From an uncultured Flavihumibacter sp. (GTDB lineage Bacteria > Bacteroidota > Bacteroidia > Chitinophagales > Chitinophagaceae): a DNA stretch of 10,120 bases. A model generated the notes under the pieces. That model worked only from the letters and a program-made list of their open reading frames with translations. It was not told the DNA's origin and did not search any database. Below are positions 1 through 6,860 of this stretch, in pieces (within the stretch, counting starts at the first letter, position 1; each line of letters starts with the position of its first letter). The stretch spans positions 1 through 10,120 of the forward strand of contig CAMLPA010000093.1 in assembly GCA_946481605.1 (NCBI GenBank), read 5' to 3'. The position numbers were made by a program, and so were the translations under genes.

Positions 1-56
1 AAAACCACAAAACATACTCCAATAAATATCACCTCCAAAGAAACTCCCGAACAACT

Positions 57-64
57 TACCTTTG
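57..64 (+). promoter_or_regulatory. Probable -7 box TACCTTTG of fmt
   Basis: This is an exact match to the Bacteroidota -7 consensus TAnnTTTG. It ends 4 bases before the fmt ATG, so the predicted transcript start lies within about 2 bases of the start codon. No convincing TTTG -33 box is visible at the usual distance upstream. The call rests on sequence match and position only. Confidence 0.5.
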
Positions 65-68
65 CCCC

Positions 69-1001
69 ATGCTTCAAGAACTCAGGATCGTATTCATGGG
101 CACGCCCGAATTTGCCGTCGCTTCCTTAAATGCTTTATTAAATGCAGGCTGTAATATCGTAGGCGTGGTTACCGCGCCGGATAAACCCGCCGGCAGAGGG
201 ATGAAACTCACGCAGAGTGCTGTGAAACAATATGCCGAAGAAAAGGGGTTACACATACTGCAACCGGTGAAACTCAAAGATCCGGCATTCATTGAGGAAC
301 TTCGCGCCTTGAAAGCAGATGTCCAGGTGGTGGTGGCTTTCCGGATGTTGCCTGAAGTGGTATGGAACATGCCGCCGCTGGGTACCATCAATGTGCATGG
401 TTCTTTGTTGCCGCAATACCGTGGCGCCGCGCCGATCAACTGGGCCGTGATGAATGGCGAAAAGGAAACGGGTGTAACCACGTTTCGCCTGCAACACGCT
501 ATTGATACCGGAAACATATTGCTGCGTGAAATCATTCCCATCGGACCAGAAGAAACAGCGGGAGACGTGCACGACCGGATGAAAGAGGTTGGTGCTGCGC
601 TCCTGGTGAAAACCCTGGAAGGTATTGCTGCCGGAACTTTGGAAGGTATTCCCCAGGAGCAGTTTGATGTCCCGGAAACCGAAGTGAAGCATGCGCCGAA
701 AATATTTACCGACACCTGTAAACTGGATTGGGAACGTTCCGCAAAAGAACTCCACGACCAGATCAGAGGGCTCTCACCTTTTCCCGGTGCTTTCACGATT
801 TTTCAGGAGAAAACGATGAAAATTTACAAATCTACCTATGAGGTGAAGCCACATACGGAAACGCCTGGCAATTGGAGTACAGATCATAAAACCTGGCTCC
901 GTTTCGCTACCGGTGATGGTTACATTTATCCTATTCTCTTACAACCGGAAGGGAAAAAAAGAATGGCCACGGAAGATTTTTTAAGAGGCTTCCGCGGCTG
1001 A
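69..1001 (+). CDS. fmt: Methionyl-tRNA formyltransferase
   Basis: The enzyme transfers a formyl group from 10-formyltetrahydrofolate to the amino group of Met-tRNA(fMet) in the cytoplasm, making the initiator tRNA for translation. The 310-aa protein has the family's usual length (about 315 in E. coli). Residues 1 to about 205 form the formyltransferase domain. It opens with the RIVFMGTPEFAV strand (6-17) and carries the folate-site segment SLLPQYRGAAPI (112-123). The expected catalytic trio is present: Asn108 and His110 in INVHGS, and Asp146 in IDTG. Residues from about 207 form the C-terminal tRNA-binding OB-like domain. ATG 69 is the only start that keeps the first beta strand whole; ATG 96 would cut into it. 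A perfect -7 box ends 4 bases upstream. The next gene is convergent with only 4 bases between, so fmt stands alone here. Nothing suggests damage. Identification is secure. Confidence 0.97.
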   Translation: MLQELRIVFMGTPEFAVASLNALLNAGCNIVGVVTAPDKPAGRGMKLTQSAVKQYAEEKGLHILQPVKLKDPAFIEELRALKADVQVVVAFRMLPEVVWNMPPLGTINVHGSLLPQYRGAAPINWAVMNGEKETGVTTFRLQHAIDTGNILLREIIPIGPEETAGDVHDRMKEVGAALLVKTLEGIAAGTLEGIPQEQFDVPETEVKHAPKIFTDTCKLDWERSAKELHDQIRGLSPFPGAFTIFQEKTMKIYKSTYEVKPHTETPGNWSTDHKTWLRFATGDGYIYPILLQPEGKKRMATEDFLRGFRG

Positions 1002-1005
1002 TAGG

Positions 1006-1980
1006 TTATTGTGAGATTTCCACATTGAATTTGCTGTCTTCTTTCACACCCAGTTCGGCGGCTGCCGCGTTGCTGAGTCTGAAACTCAGTCCGCTGTTCT
1101 GACGCAGGTCCGGAACTTCTCCCAGCACTTTGGCATAGATCGTTTTGTTGGAACCGATATTGGTGATCTTTACCAGTGTTCCGGGTTGCGCACTGTTCAT
1201 CAGGATATAAAACTTTCCATCCTGCCAGCCGCTCGTACTTTTGAAGATGGCACCGCTGAGCGTGGAAGTTCTGACCGTTCTGCCTGAGCGGATTTCGTCT
1301 TCATAAGCGCGTTGGAAATAACTGGAGCCTTTTGGTGTATAAACGGGCTGTGTTTTTACCACAGGTTTAGTTTCTTCTTTTACAACGGGTTTGGTTTCTT
1401 CCTTAACGGTTGGCGGCGGTGTTTCCTTTTTCTCTTCGGTTTTCGCCACCACTTCCTCCTTCACAGGATTAGTGGTAACAGGTTCAGTTTTTACCGGCGT
1501 ATTGTTGCTTGCGGTGGCCATGCCATCACCTGCACCAGTGATGTAACCGATAATCAGTGGCTGTCCAACAGTGAGGGTTTCTCCGGGCAATCCGTTCCAC
1601 TTTTTCAGCGCGTCATAAGTTACTTTGTTGTGGTTCAGGCTTACGCGGTACATGCCTTCCTTTTCTTTCACGGTATAGTAAACGGGAACAGCACCAGGTT
1701 TTGAGGCCGCGTTGATGTCCTGTGAAAAATTAGAAGCCAGCGGTATTTTGATGGTCTGTCCGATCGAAAGTCCTTGTGTTGCCTGCATTCCGTTGAAAGC
1801 CGCGAGGTCCTTCGGTGCGATGTTGTACATCCTGCCGATGCTGTAAAGCCCTTCTTTGGCTGCTACGGTATGGTTCAGGTACAGCGTACCGGTTCCACTT
1901 CCCTGCACCAGGTTCTTTTGTGCGGAAACGTTGGCGGCCAACAATAAAGCAAGTCCAAAAACGATCATTTTTCTCCTCAT
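1006..1980 (-). CDS. Secreted LysM protein with C-terminal RlpA-like double-psi beta-barrel domain
   Basis: This is a 324-aa exported protein that probably binds peptidoglycan. Residues 1-20 form a signal peptide: a basic MRRK start, the hydrophobic run IVFGLALLLAANV, and likely cleavage after VSA. Two LysM domains follow at about 34-80 (HTVAAKEGLYSIGR through IGQTIKIP) and 100-146 (YTVKEKEGMYRV through VGQPLIIG). Residues about 160-218 are a Pro/Glu/Lys/Thr-rich linker containing a perfect eight-residue tandem repeat, VKEETKPV twice (192-207). Residues about 242-323 resemble the double-psi beta-barrel of RlpA-like proteins. RlpA itself can be a lytic transglycosylase, but I cannot confirm catalytic residues here, so a structural or binding role is equally possible. 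The frame stays open upstream to a TTG near 2121, but ATG 1980 starts a proper signal peptide and is preferred; ATG 1968 is a second candidate. A NamZ-type muramidase gene nearby on the same strand fits a cell-wall role. No orthologue name is certain. Confidence 0.88.
   Translation of the reverse strand: MRRKMIVFGLALLLAANVSAQKNLVQGSGTGTLYLNHTVAAKEGLYSIGRMYNIAPKDLAAFNGMQATQGLSIGQTIKIPLASNFSQDINAASKPGAVPVYYTVKEKEGMYRVSLNHNKVTYDALKKWNGLPGETLTVGQPLIIGYITGAGDGMATASNNTPVKTEPVTTNPVKEEVVAKTEEKKETPPPTVKEETKPVVKEETKPVVKTQPVYTPKGSSYFQRAYEDEIRSGRTVRTSTLSGAIFKSTSGWQDGKFYILMNSAQPGTLVKITNIGSNKTIYAKVLGEVPDLRQNSGLSFRLSNAAAAELGVKEDSKFNVEISQ
1360..1407 (-). repeat. Two tandem 24-bp units encoding VKEETKPV in the LysM protein linker
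   Basis: Units 1360-1383 and 1384-1407 agree at 19 of 24 positions. All five differences are silent, so the encoded octapeptide is identical in both copies. It is a charged, Pro-containing spacer between the LysM and barrel domains. Copy number is likely to vary between relatives. Confidence 0.8.
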
Positions 1981-2001
1981 ACGGTTCAACTTTAAGCCCT
2001 G

Positions 2002-2009
2002 CAAAGATG
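2002..2009 (-). promoter_or_regulatory. Possible -7 box CATCTTTG upstream of the LysM gene
   Basis: Read on the minus strand this is CATCTTTG, one mismatch from TAnnTTTG. It lies 21 bases before the chosen ATG at 1980. A 6-bp inverted repeat, TTTAAG and CTTAAA with a 5-base spacer (2021-2037), lies just upstream. The match is weak. The 151 bases between this gene and the methyltransferase gene (1981-2131) hold no other gene I can support. Confidence 0.3.
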
Positions 2010-2131
2010 GGCAAATTATGTTTAAGTTCGTCTTAAAATACCTTTCGTTCTGTCCAGAAGCCCCGGTCGTCGAACACTCAGTATCAATATTTTCTTCGTT
2101 CAACTGAGCGCAACCGCGCAAATATCATACC

Positions 2132-3520
2132 TCAATAGCGGCCATCGGCTTTTTTAAGAATGCGCCATGCGGCAGGATAATAATTATTCACCCTGTTGGA
2201 TAAGGCTTTTATCCAACCCAGCGGTACGCCACCGTATTTTACAATACCCCATCCAATAAAAGGTGCCGTGGCCCGGAGGTCTTCTTTCCTGAGGTAAGCC
2301 AATGCTTCCTGTAACGGCAACTCCCATTGCGGCACCTCCTTTTTTAATATAGGGCTCAGGGCAAGTGCATGCTCAGGTATCCACTCTTTCCGGGAGGGCA
2401 TACCCGCCAAAACACCTGCTTTCTTCAGGTAAAGTGCCGATTGTAGTAGTGCAATATCTTCTTCCATTCCTGCTGGCAACACCGCGTATTGTTGCCCTAC
2501 AGGTATCAGCGAAAAACGAAAATCCTTATTCAGCAGTGCTGCCGCCTGTTCATGTACCTGTGCGGGAACGGTGGGGATTTTCCTGCCGGTATATATGCCT
2601 GATGGCCTGGCGTAGCCGCTTGTTTTACTGATGCAACAAAGATAGAAACCTTCTCCTTTTGTACGATCAGGGAAAAAACGGTATCCATACCCGTTTTTTA
2701 ACGGTGATTGCACCGTCATGATCCCCCATTCAGCGGGAATATCCAACGGTATAGATGTGCCACCGAGTTCTTCCAGCATCCAATCGGTGATGTGTTCATT
2801 CTCTTCTATGGAGTAGGAGCAGGTGGAATAAATCAGGAATCCGCCTTCTTTCAGCGCGGGCCATACATCTGCCAGAATCCTTTGCTGGCGCTGGCTGCAG
2901 AGGGCGACGTTCTGCTCGCTCCATTCATTGATGGCTGCGGGGTCTTTGCGGAACAATCCCGATCCAGAGCAGGGGGCATCTACCACTATCCCGTCAAAAA
3001 AGCCCGATAGTTTCTGAAAATCACGGGGATCATTGTTGCTCACCACCGTATTCACGCCTCCCCATTTTGTGAGGTTTTCTTCCAGGATGGAAGCCCTGCT
3101 TTTGATTACTTCATTACTTACCAGCAAACTATTTTCAGCGAGTATCGATTGAATGAGGGTGGATTTTCCTCCCGGCGCCGCACAGAGATCAAGCACTTTC
3201 AATCCCGGTTCTGTGGCACTACACGCGGTTAGCGCATGAGAAAGAAACATGGAAGATGCTTCCTGCACATAATATGCACCACCATGCAACAATGGATCGA
3301 ATATAAAGGCTGGTCTTTCGTTCAGGTAGAAGCCATTTTCGCACCAGGGAACCCGTTCCGTTAACGGAGCGGGTGCAAGTGTTTCAGGGAAAGGTTTTAG
3401 TGGGTTAAGGCGGATAGATACAGGCACTTTCCCTTCAGCATGGACTTCCAGGAAAGATTTTTCATTGAACCCCTCAATATTTTGCAGCGCTTGAACCAGT
3501 TGTTGCGGTACCAGACTCAT
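2132..3520 (-). CDS. rsmF: RsmF-like rRNA cytosine-C5 methyltransferase (NOL1/NOP2/Sun family)
   Basis: This SAM-dependent enzyme is predicted to methylate C5 of a cytosine in rRNA; E. coli RsmF acts on 16S C1407. The 462-aa length is close to E. coli RsmF (about 479). The N-terminal part (1 to about 100) carries the family substrate-binding segment ending in GAYYVQEASSM (81-91). The Rossmann methyltransferase core follows, with the SAM motif DLCAAPGGKST (111-121). Motif IV is DAPCSGSGLFRKDP (181-194), giving Cys184. Motif VI is YSTCSYS (231-237), giving Cys234, the expected nucleophile. Residues from about 300 form the RsmF-type C-terminal RNA-binding extension, including FIGWGIVKYGGVPLGW (421-436). 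The ATG is preceded by a perfect -7 box. The NamZ gene ends 38 bases upstream on the same strand, so read-through is possible. The family is certain; the exact rRNA target is inferred. Confidence 0.92.
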   Translation of the reverse strand: MSLVPQQLVQALQNIEGFNEKSFLEVHAEGKVPVSIRLNPLKPFPETLAPAPLTERVPWCENGFYLNERPAFIFDPLLHGGAYYVQEASSMFLSHALTACSATEPGLKVLDLCAAPGGKSTLIQSILAENSLLVSNEVIKSRASILEENLTKWGGVNTVVSNNDPRDFQKLSGFFDGIVVDAPCSGSGLFRKDPAAINEWSEQNVALCSQRQQRILADVWPALKEGGFLIYSTCSYSIEENEHITDWMLEELGGTSIPLDIPAEWGIMTVQSPLKNGYGYRFFPDRTKGEGFYLCCISKTSGYARPSGIYTGRKIPTVPAQVHEQAAALLNKDFRFSLIPVGQQYAVLPAGMEEDIALLQSALYLKKAGVLAGMPSRKEWIPEHALALSPILKKEVPQWELPLQEALAYLRKEDLRATAPFIGWGIVKYGGVPLGWIKALSNRVNNYYPAAWRILKKADGRY

Positions 3521-3524
3521 GCCA

Positions 3525-3532
3525 CAAAGCTA
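3525..3532 (-). promoter_or_regulatory. Probable -7 box TAGCTTTG of the RsmF-like gene
   Basis: On the minus strand this is an exact TAnnTTTG, ending 4 bases before ATG 3520. It sits in the 38-base gap after the NamZ gene, so the methyltransferase probably has its own promoter even if it is also read from upstream. I saw no clear -33 TTTG. The predicted transcript start falls essentially at the start codon. Confidence 0.5.
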
Positions 3533-3558
3533 AGTTGCCTGAATGGTTTTCCGACATG

Positions 3559-4794
3559 TTATGGATAGATCAGGTACTTTTTGCGGATGGACTTGAATTT
3601 GTCCAAAGCGGGTTGCCATGATTTCCGGATAGCGGCTTCCGAAGCGCCGTTATTGACTTGCGCCATTAATTCAGCATTCCCGGCCAGTTTATTGAAAAAT
3701 ACACCGGTTGGTGTGGGGTTCAGCGCCGATGATTTCAGGAAAAACTCTTTTTTATCCGGGAACAGTCTGTATGCTTCCAGCAGCCATTTTAACTGAATAC
3801 GTCCGTTTATTTTCTCCAGCGCTGATTCGGGTGTTCCGCTTAAATTCCAGCCGTAACAACGCTGGTTCAGTAATTTGGGATTGGCCGCACCGTAACGGCT
3901 CACGGGTGTGTAGGCATACATTGTTTTGGGCAGATCGGGGTGTCCGAAAACCTGGAATGCCTTATCTGTACCGCGACCTTCATTCAGCGCTGTACCTTCA
4001 AAAAGGCAGGTGGAGGGATAAAGGTAAATAGAGGTCATGTCCGGCAGGTTGGGCGAGGGGGCTACAGGCAATTGGTATTTGCTCTGATGGGTGTAGCCGC
4101 TGCAAGGCACTACGGTAAGTGAAAAATTCTTTTTCTTTTTGGCCAGAATCGAGGAATCCAGCCATTTTTCGCCCAGTAACATTTTGCCGTATTCGCCGAT
4201 GGTCATGCCATAAACAATAGGAATGGGCTGCATGCCAATAAAAGACCGGAAAGGTTTTTCCAACACAGGACCATCAACATAAAACCCATTCGGGTTGGGG
4301 CGGTCAAGTATTACGAGTGGTTTATCAAATTCGATGGCGGAAAGCATATATTCTTCCAACGATGAGATATAGGTGTAAAAACGGACACCAACATCCTGGA
4401 TATCGAACACCATCACATCAATATCCTTCAGGTCGGCCGCTTCGGGCCTTCTTTTCTTTCCGTACAAGGAAACTATTTTGATGCCGGTCTGGGGATCAAT
4501 AGCGGTATCGAATTTCTGTCCGGCATCCATATCTCCACGGAAACCATGTTCAGGGGCGAAAATGGCCACGATGTTCACTTTGTTCCTTTTGAGCACGTCC
4601 ACGAGGTGCTCTTTTCCGACAGTAGCAGTATGGTTGGCGAAAATGCCTACCCGCTTGTTTTTCAGCAGGTCAAGGTACTTTTCAGGCGTTTCCGCTGCGG
4701 CACGGATAGCAGGCTGGGCAGAAACACCGCAGGAATTCAGCAATGCAATCAGAAAAAAGCAACCGGCGAGGCGAAGAAATATGGCTCTTGACAT
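3559..4794 (-). CDS. namZ: NamZ/DUF1343-family exo-beta-N-acetylmuramidase, probable lipoprotein
   Basis: NamZ (YbbC, DUF1343, family GH171) removes terminal MurNAc from peptidoglycan fragments in cell-wall recycling. This 411-aa copy begins with an export signal whose h-region is FFLIALL and ends in the lipobox-like LNSC at 19-22, so Cys22 is probably lipidated and the protein envelope-anchored. The typical motifs appear in order: VGIFANHTA (49-57), APEHGFRGD (80-88, with the conserved Glu-His pair), DIQDVGVRFYTY (131-142), DRPNPNG (164-170), VYGMTIGEYG (194-203), and LYPSTCLFEGT (258-268) followed by NEGRGTDKAF. The C-terminal domain runs to the end. ATG 4794 is chosen because it starts the signal peptide; an in-frame TTG at 4821 lies inside the presumed -7 box. 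It sits upstream of the methyltransferase and LysM genes on the same strand. The family is clear; substrate choice (exo-acting, MurNAc) is inferred from characterised members. Confidence 0.93.
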   Translation of the reverse strand: MSRAIFLRLAGCFFLIALLNSCGVSAQPAIRAAAETPEKYLDLLKNKRVGIFANHTATVGKEHLVDVLKRNKVNIVAIFAPEHGFRGDMDAGQKFDTAIDPQTGIKIVSLYGKKRRPEAADLKDIDVMVFDIQDVGVRFYTYISSLEEYMLSAIEFDKPLVILDRPNPNGFYVDGPVLEKPFRSFIGMQPIPIVYGMTIGEYGKMLLGEKWLDSSILAKKKKNFSLTVVPCSGYTHQSKYQLPVAPSPNLPDMTSIYLYPSTCLFEGTALNEGRGTDKAFQVFGHPDLPKTMYAYTPVSRYGAANPKLLNQRCYGWNLSGTPESALEKINGRIQLKWLLEAYRLFPDKKEFFLKSSALNPTPTGVFFNKLAGNAELMAQVNNGASEAAIRKSWQPALDKFKSIRKKYLIYP

Positions 4795-4818
4795 AATGGG
4801 TAATTCATCTGGTGTAGC

Positions 4819-4826
4819 CAAAATTA
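4819..4826 (-). promoter_or_regulatory. Probable -7 box TAATTTTG of the NamZ gene
   Basis: On the minus strand this is an exact match to TAnnTTTG, 24 bases before ATG 4794, leaving a short AT-rich leader. It lies in the 100-base divergent region (4795-4894) shared with the FKBP gene. No convincing -33 element was seen. Confidence 0.5.
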
Positions 4827-4894
4827 ACTCAAATCTTCCCTAAAAACGGAGAAATGGTGTTACCTTGCCTGCCTGTTTAATATAAATTTTTAGC

Positions 4895-5347
4895 ATGCAA
4901 CAAGTAAAAAATGGCGACAAGGTTAAAGTGCATTACCATGGCCGCCTCACAGATGGTACTACATTCGACTCTTCAGAAGGCCGCGAGCCGCTGGAGTTTG
5001 AAGTAGGCAGCGGAATGGTGATCGCCGGTTTCGATAATGGTGTGATGGGAATGGCTGTAGGAGAGAAGAGAACTATTGAAATCCCTGTGGATGAGGCTTA
5101 TGGCCCCGCCAATCCGGATATGCTGGTGGAATACCCGCTGAACCAGTTCCCGCCCGATATGAATCCTGAGGCTGGAATGCGTTTGAATATGACCAACGGT
5201 GGCGGACAAGTGATCCCCGTTGTGATCAAAGAAGTAAAAGAAGAAGTAGTGGTGCTGGATGCCAACCATCCCCTCGCAGGTCAGGACCTCGTGTTCGACC
5301 TCGAACTGGTGGAAATCGTTGGCGGATCCCTGATCATCACGCCTTAA
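4895..5347 (+). CDS. SlyD-like FKBP-type peptidyl-prolyl cis-trans isomerase
   Basis: This is a cytoplasmic folding helper that catalyses cis-trans isomerisation of X-Pro bonds and probably has chaperone activity. The 150-aa protein has no signal peptide. It starts with the FKBP strand VKNGDKVKVHYHGRLTDG (4-21) followed by TTFDSSEGREPLEF. The core continues with GSGMVIAGFDNGVMGMAVGEKRTIEIP (38-64). Residues about 66-125 form the 'insert-in-flap' domain seen in SlyD proteins, and the chain returns to the FKBP core at LDANHPLAGQDLVFDLELVEI. The metal-binding His-rich tail of E. coli SlyD is absent, so the gene name slyD is not assigned. ATG 4895 directly precedes conserved sequence. An imperfect box (TACCTTGC, 4861-4868), similar to the fmt promoter but one T short, may drive it, with an AT-rich leader. 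A long stem-loop follows the stop codon. Family assignment is firm. Confidence 0.94.
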   Translation: MQQVKNGDKVKVHYHGRLTDGTTFDSSEGREPLEFEVGSGMVIAGFDNGVMGMAVGEKRTIEIPVDEAYGPANPDMLVEYPLNQFPPDMNPEAGMRLNMTNGGGQVIPVVIKEVKEEVVVLDANHPLAGQDLVFDLELVEIVGGSLIITP

Positions 5348-5358
5348 TATTTTTCGGG

Positions 5359-5426
5359 GGAGAATGGTTTTGAGAACTGGCGCCCCTCAGGGCGTAACAC
5401 GGTTCCGGAATCATTCTCCTTTTTTT
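5359..5426 (+). terminator. Long stem-loop with T run between the FKBP gene and pepT
   Basis: The outer arms GGAGAATGGTTTTG (5359-5372) and CGGAATCATTCTCC (5406-5419) pair over 14 bp, three of them G-U. After one bulged A come GAAC and GTTC (5374-5377 with 5402-5405), then an internal loop, then a CGCCC/GGGCG hairpin with a CTCA loop (5381-5394). Seven Ts (5420-5426) follow the stem directly. This has the form of an intrinsic terminator for the FKBP gene, but it is larger and more branched than needed. It ends only 22 bases before pepT, so it could instead be an attenuator in a pepT leader. Confidence 0.75.
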
Positions 5427-5448
5427 ATTTCATTTTTCCTGTTGACCT

Positions 5449-6702
5449 ATGTTCTCCTCCTACCATTTTACCGTTGCGGAACGGTTCCTCCATTACGTGC
5501 AGATAGATACGCAAAGTGATCCGTTTTCTTCTTCTTTCCCCTCTACCGAAAAACAAAAGGACCTTGGTGCCGTACTTGTACAGCAACTAAAGGAAATGGG
5601 AATTGAAGATGCTGAAATGGATACTTACGGATATGTATATGCGACTATTCCGTCCAATACTGAAAAGCAGGTGCCCGTGATCTGTTTTTGTGCGCACATG
5701 GATACGGCCCCCGATTGTACCGGCGCCAATGTGAAACCATTGATCCACTGGAATTATGATGGCGGAGATATCGTGCTGCCCGATGATTCCACACAGGTAA
5801 TCAGTCCGGAGGCACATCCTTATCTGAAAGAGAAAAAAGGGGAAGATATTATTACCGCTTCCGGCACCACCTTGCTGGGCGCGGACGACAAAGCAGGTGT
5901 AGCCATCATTATGGATATGGTGCATTACCTGGTAACACATCCTGAGGTAAAACATGGAAAAATCAGGTTGTTGTTTACACCGGATGAAGAGGTGGGCCGC
6001 GGCGTGGACAAGGTTGATCTTAAAAAACTCGGCGCTGATTTTGGCTACACGCTGGATGCAGGAGAACGAGGTGCTTATGAAGATGAAACGTTCTCCGCCA
6101 ATGGTGTTACCGTTACCATTTACGGTGTGAGTGCACACCCAGGTTATGCGAAAAACAAACTGGTGAACGCGTTGAAAGTGGCGGGCGCATTCCTGTCTGC
6201 GCTGCCGAAAGATGGTCTTGCGCCTGAACTTACCGAAGGAAGGGAAGGCTTTTTTCATCCCGTTCATTTCGATGGTATCGCCGAGAAAGCCACACTTCGG
6301 TTTATTGTACGCGACTTTATTACAGCGAAATTAGCGGAGCATGAAGCTGTGTTGAAAGCATGTCTGGACCAGGCTTTGGCACAATACCCCGGCGCAACTG
6401 CGGATTTTGAAGTGAAGGAGCAATACCGCAACATGAAAGAAATCGTGCAGCAACATCCTGAAGTATCTGCGTATGCGATCGAAGCCATTCTCCGTGCCGG
6501 TATTGATGTTAAACCGATGAGTGCCCGTGGCGGAACGGATGGCTCGCGCCTTTCTTTTATGGGATTGCCCTGTCCGAATATATTCACCGGAGAGATGGCC
6601 TTTCATGGTAAACATGAATATGTGAGTATTCAGGATATGCAGAAAAGTGTTGAGACGATAGTACACCTGGCGGCGATTTGGGAAGAAAAGCAAGCTTCCT
6701 GA
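5449..6702 (+). CDS. pepT: Peptidase T (tripeptide aminopeptidase, M20 family)
   Basis: This is a cytoplasmic dizinc aminopeptidase that removes the N-terminal residue of tripeptides in the last steps of peptide use. The 417-aa length is close to E. coli PepT (about 408). The N-terminus has the PepT signature ERFLHYVQIDTQSDP (11-25) and FPSTEKQKDLG. Metal and catalytic positions are all present: His83 and Asp85 in CAHMDTAPD, Asp146 in GADDKAG, Glu180-Glu181 in TPDEEVGRGVD, Asp203 in TLDAGE, and His389 in FHGKHE near the C-terminus. The dimerisation (lid) domain spans about 215-325. SARGGTDGSRLSFMG (358-372) matches the conserved substrate-site segment. No clear -7 box lies between the upstream hairpin and the ATG. 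Transcription may come from a near match (TATTTTTC, 5348-5355) just before the hairpin, or by read-through from the FKBP gene. No defects are seen. Confidence 0.96.
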   Translation: MFSSYHFTVAERFLHYVQIDTQSDPFSSSFPSTEKQKDLGAVLVQQLKEMGIEDAEMDTYGYVYATIPSNTEKQVPVICFCAHMDTAPDCTGANVKPLIHWNYDGGDIVLPDDSTQVISPEAHPYLKEKKGEDIITASGTTLLGADDKAGVAIIMDMVHYLVTHPEVKHGKIRLLFTPDEEVGRGVDKVDLKKLGADFGYTLDAGERGAYEDETFSANGVTVTIYGVSAHPGYAKNKLVNALKVAGAFLSALPKDGLAPELTEGREGFFHPVHFDGIAEKATLRFIVRDFITAKLAEHEAVLKACLDQALAQYPGATADFEVKEQYRNMKEIVQQHPEVSAYAIEAILRAGIDVKPMSARGGTDGSRLSFMGLPCPNIFTGEMAFHGKHEYVSIQDMQKSVETIVHLAAIWEEKQAS

Positions 6703-6825
6703 GATGCGTAACTCCTGGTTGCCTATTGAAGGATATGCTATTACTGGCCATAGTTTTTTGGGCAGCATCTTTTGGCGGTTGTTTTAACATAGATTATTTG
6801 ATTGTCCCATAAAGTTGATGGTTGA

Positions 6826-6846
6826 CTAAAATATTTAGTATTTTAG
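6826..6846. promoter_or_regulatory. Perfect palindrome over the presumed promoter of the RhuM gene
   Basis: CTAAAATA (6826-6833) and TATTTTAG (6839-6846) form an 8-bp perfect inverted repeat around the 5-base spacer TTTAG. The right arm, TATTTTAG, is one mismatch from the -7 consensus TAnnTTTG and ends 14 bases before ATG 6861, so the dyad would overlap RNA polymerase contacts. It could be an operator for the DNA-binding protein encoded next to it (inference), or a chance AT-rich palindrome. The rest of 6703-6860 holds no gene or terminator I can support. Confidence 0.4.
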
Positions 6847-6860
6847 CGCAATTCAAATTT

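Noticed and set aside
74..796. Long antisense open frames opposite fmt (similar cases opposite pepT, the LysM gene and exbB)
   Set aside because: They lie wholly inside well-identified genes, show no family motifs and read as low-complexity or Cys/His/Ser-rich shadow translations.
2106..2122. GCGC-AACC-GCGC hairpin just after the RsmF-like stop as a terminator
   Set aside because: The stem is only 4 bp and no T run follows on the minus strand.
6730..6780. Terminator after pepT around the T run at 6754-6759
   Set aside because: Only a 4-bp CTAT/ATAG pairing precedes the Ts, which is too weak to call.
6704..6787. A 27-codon ORF after pepT, and an overlapping lipoprotein-like 25-codon ORF at 6735-6812
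   Set aside because: Both are very short and lack a recognisable start context or homology. They occupy the gap before the RhuM promoter and are most likely chance.
6822..6860. N-terminal extension of the RhuM gene to TTG 6822
   Set aside because: It would translate through the palindrome and presumed -7 box, and the added residues are not family-like. ATG 6861 fits better. The TTG extensions of the LysM (2121), NamZ (4821) and YpdA (8951) frames are rejected for similar reasons.
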